64,000 bases of DNA from Mesorhizobium japonicum MAFF 303099 (GTDB lineage: Bacteria > Pseudomonadota > Alphaproteobacteria > Rhizobiales > Rhizobiaceae), in contig NC_002682.1 of NCBI RefSeq assembly GCF_000009625.1, positions 1 through 64,000 of the forward strand, in the 5' to 3' direction. A program made the translations under genes and the position numbers. Positions 59,525 through 64,000 of the stretch are shown here, one piece after another. The notes below the pieces were generated by a model, which was not told where the DNA came from, searched no databases, and saw nothing but the letters and a program-made list of their open reading frames with translations. The stretch's first letter is position 1. Each line of letters begins with the position of its first letter.

Positions 59525-60535
59525 ATGACGACAACCGCGGAACATCTAAAGCCACTCCTTTGGGAACCCAAGAACCTGGTCCGAGCCATCGAAGCCGCAG
59601 GGGTCGCCCTGTGGTCGTGGAACGTGGATAGCGACGCCTTGGCCATGGATGACCGCGCCTATGACCTTTGGGGCATCCCGCGCACGACAGACGTCAAGTT
59701 TGAAGACCTGTCCGCGCACATCCATCCTGCCGACCGAGACCGAGTGCGGGCGGCCTTCAACGCCACGCGAGCGATTGTCGGCCCCTATGAGATCGACTTC
59801 CGGATCATGATCGGCGACGAACTCAAATGGATTTCCGCGCGTGGTCAAGGCGACGACGAAGGAATGGTCCAGCGGCTGATGTTCGGCATCTTCATTGATG
59901 TGACCGGCCGCAAACAGGCGGAAGAAAGCCGCGAGCTTCTGGCTGGCGAAATGAGCCATCGCGTCAAGAACCTGCTCACCATAGCCTCCGGCCTTACTGC
60001 CATTACCTCGCGTTCGACGACGACCACCAACGATATGGCGCGCGAGCTTACTCAGCGGCTGACCGCCTTGGGGCGAGCCCATGATCTGGTGCGGCCGGTG
60101 CCCGGCCAGACCGAAGCCGCCTCGGCGCTGCTTGGCGATCTACTTACGGTACTGCTTGCGCCTTATGACGATCTGGGAGCGTTTAGCGGCCGCATCAGGG
60201 TGTCGGTACCAAGGATGAGCGTCGGTGAATCATCGGCAACTATCCTGGCGCTTATCATCCATGAACTTGCAACCAACTCTCTCAAATACGGCGCCTTGTC
60301 GGCGGAAGCAGGCACGCTCGATGTATCGTGCTCGGCGCACGATGACGCCGTCACCATCATCTGGACAGAAAGTGGGGGCCCGCTCGTTGAGACACCTGCC
60401 GGTCCGCCTGGCTACGGCAGCAGATTGGTCGAGCGCAGCGTAACTGGGCATCTGCGTGGCTCGATCGCGTATGACTGGTCAAAGCAGGGCCTGGTCGTCA
60501 CGCTGAAGGTCCAGCCGGAACGGCTCGCACAATAA
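59525..60535 (+). CDS. PAS-HWE sensor histidine kinase
   Basis: About 336 residues from MTTTAEHLKPLLWEPKNLVR. A PAS domain (AGVALWSWNVDSDALAMDDR to FGIFIDVTGRKQAEE) precedes an HWE kinase core. The H-box is LLAGEMSHRVKNLLTIASGL and the N-box IIHELATNSLKYGALS, with the HWE-type WTESGGP and GYGSRLVERSV. No membrane helix, so the sensor is cytoplasmic. HWE kinases often feed the PhyR-NepR-EcfG stress pathway. Confidence 0.92.
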   Translation: MTTTAEHLKPLLWEPKNLVRAIEAAGVALWSWNVDSDALAMDDRAYDLWGIPRTTDVKFEDLSAHIHPADRDRVRAAFNATRAIVGPYEIDFRIMIGDELKWISARGQGDDEGMVQRLMFGIFIDVTGRKQAEESRELLAGEMSHRVKNLLTIASGLTAITSRSTTTTNDMARELTQRLTALGRAHDLVRPVPGQTEAASALLGDLLTVLLAPYDDLGAFSGRIRVSVPRMSVGESSATILALIIHELATNSLKYGALSAEAGTLDVSCSAHDDAVTIIWTESGGPLVETPAGPPGYGSRLVERSVTGHLRGSIAYDWSKQGLVVTLKVQPERLAQ

Positions 60536-60609
60536 CCCCGCGCTGGCCTTTAGAGGCCTAAGCTGGTGATCGAGAAACGACCTGACCACGCCATGGAGCG
60601 GAAGAAAGT

Positions 60610-60969
60610 TCAGACGAGGTCGCGTATACTTGCCGCTATGGCTGCGTTGTCATACGGCTTGGCATAAAACAGGCTGCCTTTCGGAAGGTCCGCGACCGAC
60701 ACCGCGCGATGGCCTGACGTCGCTACAATCCTGATGGGTGGCCAGCGATCGCGGACAGCAGCAGAAAGCTTTATGCCATCCATGCTACCTGGCATGTCGA
60801 TGTCGGTGAACATGACCTGGATCTGGGCATTGCTTTCGAGCAAGTCGATTGCCTCATCGGCATTGGCAGCCTCCAATACCTCGAAACCCTCGCCGAGCAG
60901 GAAATCCACGATGTCCATGCGGATTAGCGGCTCGTCCTCGACAACCAACACGCAGATGCTAGGCGCCAA
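60610..60969 (-). CDS. stand-alone response-regulator receiver
   Basis: 119 residues; TTG start with GGAGG six bases before it. Receiver with phospho-acceptor Asp in VMFTDIDMPGSMDGIKLSAA and acidic pair VVEDEPLIRMDIVDF. No output domain. Convergent with the HWE kinase gene, which suggests that they work together; such single receivers often serve HWE kinases. Confidence 0.9.
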   Translation of the reverse strand: MAPSICVLVVEDEPLIRMDIVDFLLGEGFEVLEAANADEAIDLLESNAQIQVMFTDIDMPGSMDGIKLSAAVRDRWPPIRIVATSGHRAVSVADLPKGSLFYAKPYDNAAIAASIRDLV

Positions 60970-61243
60970 ATGGACCCTCCTGCCAAAATGATGCTGGTGG
61001 TCCACAACTCTCTTGAGCCCAGATCGCTCCACAAAAACTTGCAATACAAGCATTGACGCCAAGAGCCGAAGTTCGCGACCTCGGCGATAACCAGAAGCGC
61101 TTCCAACGCGAGTTCGTTCGCCCTGTTCTGCATGCTCGCTCTCAGTTCCTTGAGTTTCAGGCGCAGGTCGCCGTCCACGGTCACTCTCCGGTTTCACGCC
61201 CGCAGAGGAACGCGCCCACAGGCAACCAATTCCGCCTTGCCAG

Positions 61244-61384
61244 CTATTCGACCCCGCGTATTTCCAACGGTGACGCTTGAGCCTGAAGAAGGTCAAACCG
61301 GCGAGCAGAAGATGCCCAGACGCATACTCCGTATGCCGTCGCGAAGGAGATTAGGAGAGCGATCGCGATAGGTAGACGGTGCAT
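61244..61384 (-). CDS. possible small membrane protein
   Basis: 46 residues: MHRLPIAIALLISFATAYGV CVWASSARRFDLLQAQASPL EIRGVE. One signal/anchor helix. Composition fits, but there is no other support. Confidence 0.35.
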   Translation of the reverse strand: MHRLPIAIALLISFATAYGVCVWASSARRFDLLQAQASPLEIRGVE

Positions 61385-62189
61385 GGCTGGGCTTGTCCTC
61401 TTTGTTTCAGACCCGCCCACAACCTTCTGCAACCTGATCGGTTCGCCATAAAGTGTTTACCGTAACGAGATGGTTAAAGAACTGTTTCGAACGCGGTCGC
61501 CCCACTGCTAGCTCGCCCACTCCGCAGGCCACTTTCCGGGGTACCTGCACTTCGTAGCCATGTGACGCGGTGCTCTTCACAGCCTTACAGCCCTATGGTT
61601 ACCGGCATCTCGACAGCGACCGACCCAGACTGGAGCCTCAGCGTTTGACTGAAGCGCTGGATTGAAATGCTGCGAGCTCCTGCTTTGAGCAGCAATCGGT
61701 CGGCCGTACATCAAGCGCGAAGATTTTCAGCATATCATCAGCCAGGTCCTAGAAATCATTCGCACGCAGAAACTCGAGTGCGCCTCCGCGAATCTGCTGA
61801 ACGCTACATCATCGCGCAAGAACTCACCGTGTTTGCCTGCTGCGGTCGCGCACGGCTATTCAAGGCGTGTTATCGTCGTCCGAGACCTTAGCGCTTCCAA
61901 CGCGTCATCAGGGGACCCTTGCTTCCGTACAAGGGGTCCTTACGAGGACGGCCAACCGCGGGGATAGTCGCTACCGCGTCCTCGTGCTGATCCTTGGTGG
62001 TACATTCGTCGTAGGTGCGAGGCAAGCTTCACCGGCATTCCCCCTCCCCCGTCGGTCATTCGGGCCGATTGGGCTGAACACAGCTCACCGGCAGCTACCA
62101 GCTTGTCGATTGCGAGGGCAATCTGCGCGGTTGGCCTTGCGGGAGCTGCCCGTCGACTGCCCTACCCACAGCAACCAGGAGTTTAATTT
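61385..62189. other. long stretch without a gene
   Basis: About 800 bases in which all frames are short or Arg/Ser-rich. It precedes two relics and is probably decayed sequence. Confidence 0.4.
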
Positions 62190-62475
62190 CGAGAGACAGA
62201 ACTGTCCCTGGATTGCCGGCGGTGAAATTCCACTGAGACCGATCGAGTTCAAGCTGTTGCGTCACCTGCTTGAGAAGGCTGGAAATGTCATCAGCGGGGA
62301 TGAACTGATCGCCGCGGCTTCGCCCCAGAACGCCGGCGTAAGTGCGCGGTGGTCGACGTCCACATAACTCAGCTGCGAAAGCTGCTTGAAGCAATCCTTG
62401 CACAACGTTGCAATACGTACCGTCAGCCTTGCTGGTTACGCCCGGGACGACAAGCCCCGCTGGCTATCTTTGCCG
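62190..62475 (+). pseudogene. OmpR-type winged-helix regulator relic
   Basis: First frame: PLRPIEFKLLRHLLEKAGNV ISGDELIAAASPQNAGVSA. Another frame: VVDVHITQLRKLLEAILAQR CNT, then TVSLAGYARDDKPRW. Together these are the DNA-binding domain of a PhoB/OmpR-type response regulator (usual RPxEFxLLxxLL, VDVHIxxLRKKLE, IRTVRGxGY). The receiver is missing and there are two shifts. Confidence 0.7.
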
Positions 62476-62649
62476 TGGACGTGGACGAGCGTCACAGCGA
62501 TGGTTGGCATCAAGGCGCTTGCCCTCCCCTGCCCCCCAATGTGCACAGACACAACAAAATCTGCCGCTCGTTTGCGTCGTGCTGGGTTGATCCCTCCACT
62601 CCAGACCTTGCCCGCTGCCGATTGGTGGCGGGCCTTTTTGAGGTGTGTG

Positions 62650-63939
62650 GCGGAAACACGCGATGGTGCCGGCGATGCCTTGGCCGCGAGTGGAGGGCTG
62701 TGGCTAGGGGCAAGCGTCGGGCACCATGATTCAGCCGCGAGCGACGAACCGCTGATCCACCTCGAACGCGTCGGCAAGATCGAGTCGGCCGCGCTGACGC
62801 TGCCGCAGCAGGAGTATTCGCTGTACTACAACGGCTATGCCGACAGTACGCTTTGGCCGCTTTTCCATTACCGGCTCGACCTTGTACAGCACCGGAGCGA
62901 GTTTCTGCACGCGTACGGCAGGTCAATGCGCGCTTTGCCAAGGCGCTCGCACGACTGCTATCAGGCGATGATGACCTGATCTGGGTTCACGACTACCATC
63001 TTATCCCCCTGGCTGCGGAGTTGCGGCGCCTCGGATTCGGAAATCGCATCGGTTTCTTCCTCCATATCTCCATGGCCAGGCGCAGCAACAAACAGGTCCG
63101 GCGGCGGGAACGTGCTGGGTTTCCAGACCGCGACGGACGTAACGAATTTTCGGCGCTCCGTTCGGGCGACAGGTTCGACCACCTTCGACATCAACGGCGC
63201 GGCCAAAAGCAATGGCCGAACCGTCCTGTCGAGGAGCTTTCCGATAGGCATCGATGTCGACGCCTTCGCACGCATGGCTAACGATGCGGCGAGTGATGTC
63301 CAGATCGATTCCATGCGCCGCCAGATTCTTGGTCTCAAGCAGATCATCGGCGTCGACAGGCTAGACTACTCCAAAGGGCTGCCCGGCCGCATCCAGGCCT
63401 TTGCGCGCCTTCTCGAAAGGCACCCCGAACACGAGCGGACGGTAACCTATCTGCAGATAGCGCCGCCCACGCGAGAAGAGGTCGGAGCGTATGCGGAAAT
63501 ACGCGCGCAGCTCGAGGCAACCGCTGGCTCCGTGAACGGAAAATACGCGGACCTGACCTGGACGCCGATCCGCTACATCCACCGCACCGTTCCGCGCTCG
63601 CGGCTGGCCGGTCTGTTGCGGGCCAGTCAGGTCGGGCTGGTCGCGCCCCTGCGTGATGGAATGAACCTCGTCGCAAAGGAATATATCGCCGCCCAGGATC
63701 CAGCCGATCCCGGGGTCCTCGTATTGTCGCGTTTTGCAGGCGCGGCTGAAGAGCTTGCGCACTCCTTGATCGTTAACCCCTATGTGGTCGACGAGGTTGC
63801 TGACGCGATAGCAAAAGCGCTGGGCATGCCGCTCGAGGAAAGAATTGCAAGGCACGGTGCCCTGATCGAGCGCATCCGGCGCAATGACGCGGCACAATGG
63901 CGGAAGTCATTTCTCGAGGCGCTGGCGGACAGCAGCTAG
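62650..63939 (+). pseudogene. otsA: trehalose-6-phosphate synthase relic
   Basis: OtsA pieces in successive frames: SGGLWLGASVG, YYNGYADSTLWPLFHYRLDL, then NARFAKALARLLSGDDDLIW VHDYHLIPLAAELRRLG with IGFFLHI, then LGFQTATDVTNFRRSV to the end. The C-terminal part (IGVDRLDYSKGLPGRIQAFA, PLRDGMNLVAKEYIAAQDPA) is whole, ~270 residues, with the UDP-glucose-binding motifs. The N-terminal start is lost, two frameshifts occur, and about 60 bases around FLHIPFP are deleted. No functional enzyme is expected. Confidence 0.85.
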
Positions 63940-64000
63940 CGTGGCTGGCAACGACCGACTGGATAGCCTCATCGCGCACAGGTTCCTCTGGTGAGATTTT

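Noticed and set aside
60924..61184. Minus-strand frame upstream of the receiver (MTVDGDLRLKLKELRASM...)
   Set aside because: The first ~25 residues look helical and protein-like, but the frame then overlaps the receiver start region out of frame. It may be a relic, but support is too weak for a feature.

Overview
The window looks like accessory DNA of a rhizobial alphaproteobacterium, most likely Mesorhizobium. The evidence is high GC, many small proteins of families I know (from memory) mainly from rhizobia (DUF768, DUF982, DUF3606, DUF1236), a LuxR/LuxI pair, HWE-kinase signalling, and promoter-like sites matching the alphaproteobacterial general-stress consensus GGAAC-N16/17-CGTT. No rRNA, no convincing tRNA, no CRISPR array and no nod/nif/fix genes were seen.

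Layout. 0.2-4.7 kb: an IS5-type element with a frameshift-linked transposase, a lipoprotein and small or decayed genes. 4.9-13.3 kb (minus strand): a complete wspA-B-C-D-E-F-R operon, i.e. receptor, CheW, CheR, CheW, CheA-REC, CheB and a response-regulator diguanylate cyclase, predicted to turn a membrane signal into cyclic di-GMP. 13.4-22.2 kb: a patchwork of gene fragments, a Gly-rich secreted repeat protein with a strong terminator, an ATP-dependent DNA ligase and several DUF768 genes. 22.2-24.2 kb: a decayed integrase module.

24.2-30.6 kb: an intact metabolic cluster. A divergent Lrp-type regulator, with palindromes between it and the operon, sits beside an AceE-like thiamine-diphosphate enzyme, a PduX-like GHMP kinase, a cysteine-synthase-like PLP protein lacking the usual lysine, and a convergent threonine-synthase-like enzyme. 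I know of no described pathway with this combination. 30.7-32.6 kb: an XRE regulator and a luxR-luxI quorum-sensing pair whose luxI ribosome-binding site lies in a short hairpin.

32.7-40.2 kb: mostly relics (frameshifted L,D-transpeptidase, two transposases, aldo-keto reductase, nuclease, methyltransferase) with intact small stress-type genes (DUF427, DUF982, CsbD) among them. 40.4-42.8 kb: a large serine recombinase translationally coupled to a protein resembling the C-terminal domain of the plasmid partition protein RepB. 43-50.8 kb: a second patchwork, rich in copies of genes from the left arm (DUF768, ligase relics, zinc ribbon, and two other paralogue pairs). 51-60.9 kb: cspA, a CorA-like transporter, PRC-barrel protein, an entericidin-like lipoprotein, an intact L,D-transpeptidase, a secreted protein, a host-attachment-family protein, a DUF982-DUF3606 fusion, a PAS-HWE kinase and a stand-alone receiver. 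61-64 kb: relics of a winged-helix regulator and of trehalose-6-phosphate synthase.

Two themes stand out. First, six exact GGAAC-N16/17-CGTT sites, five of them just upstream of a gene start, suggest a local general-stress regulon. Second, intact operons are embedded in heavily decayed, repeatedly duplicated accessory DNA.
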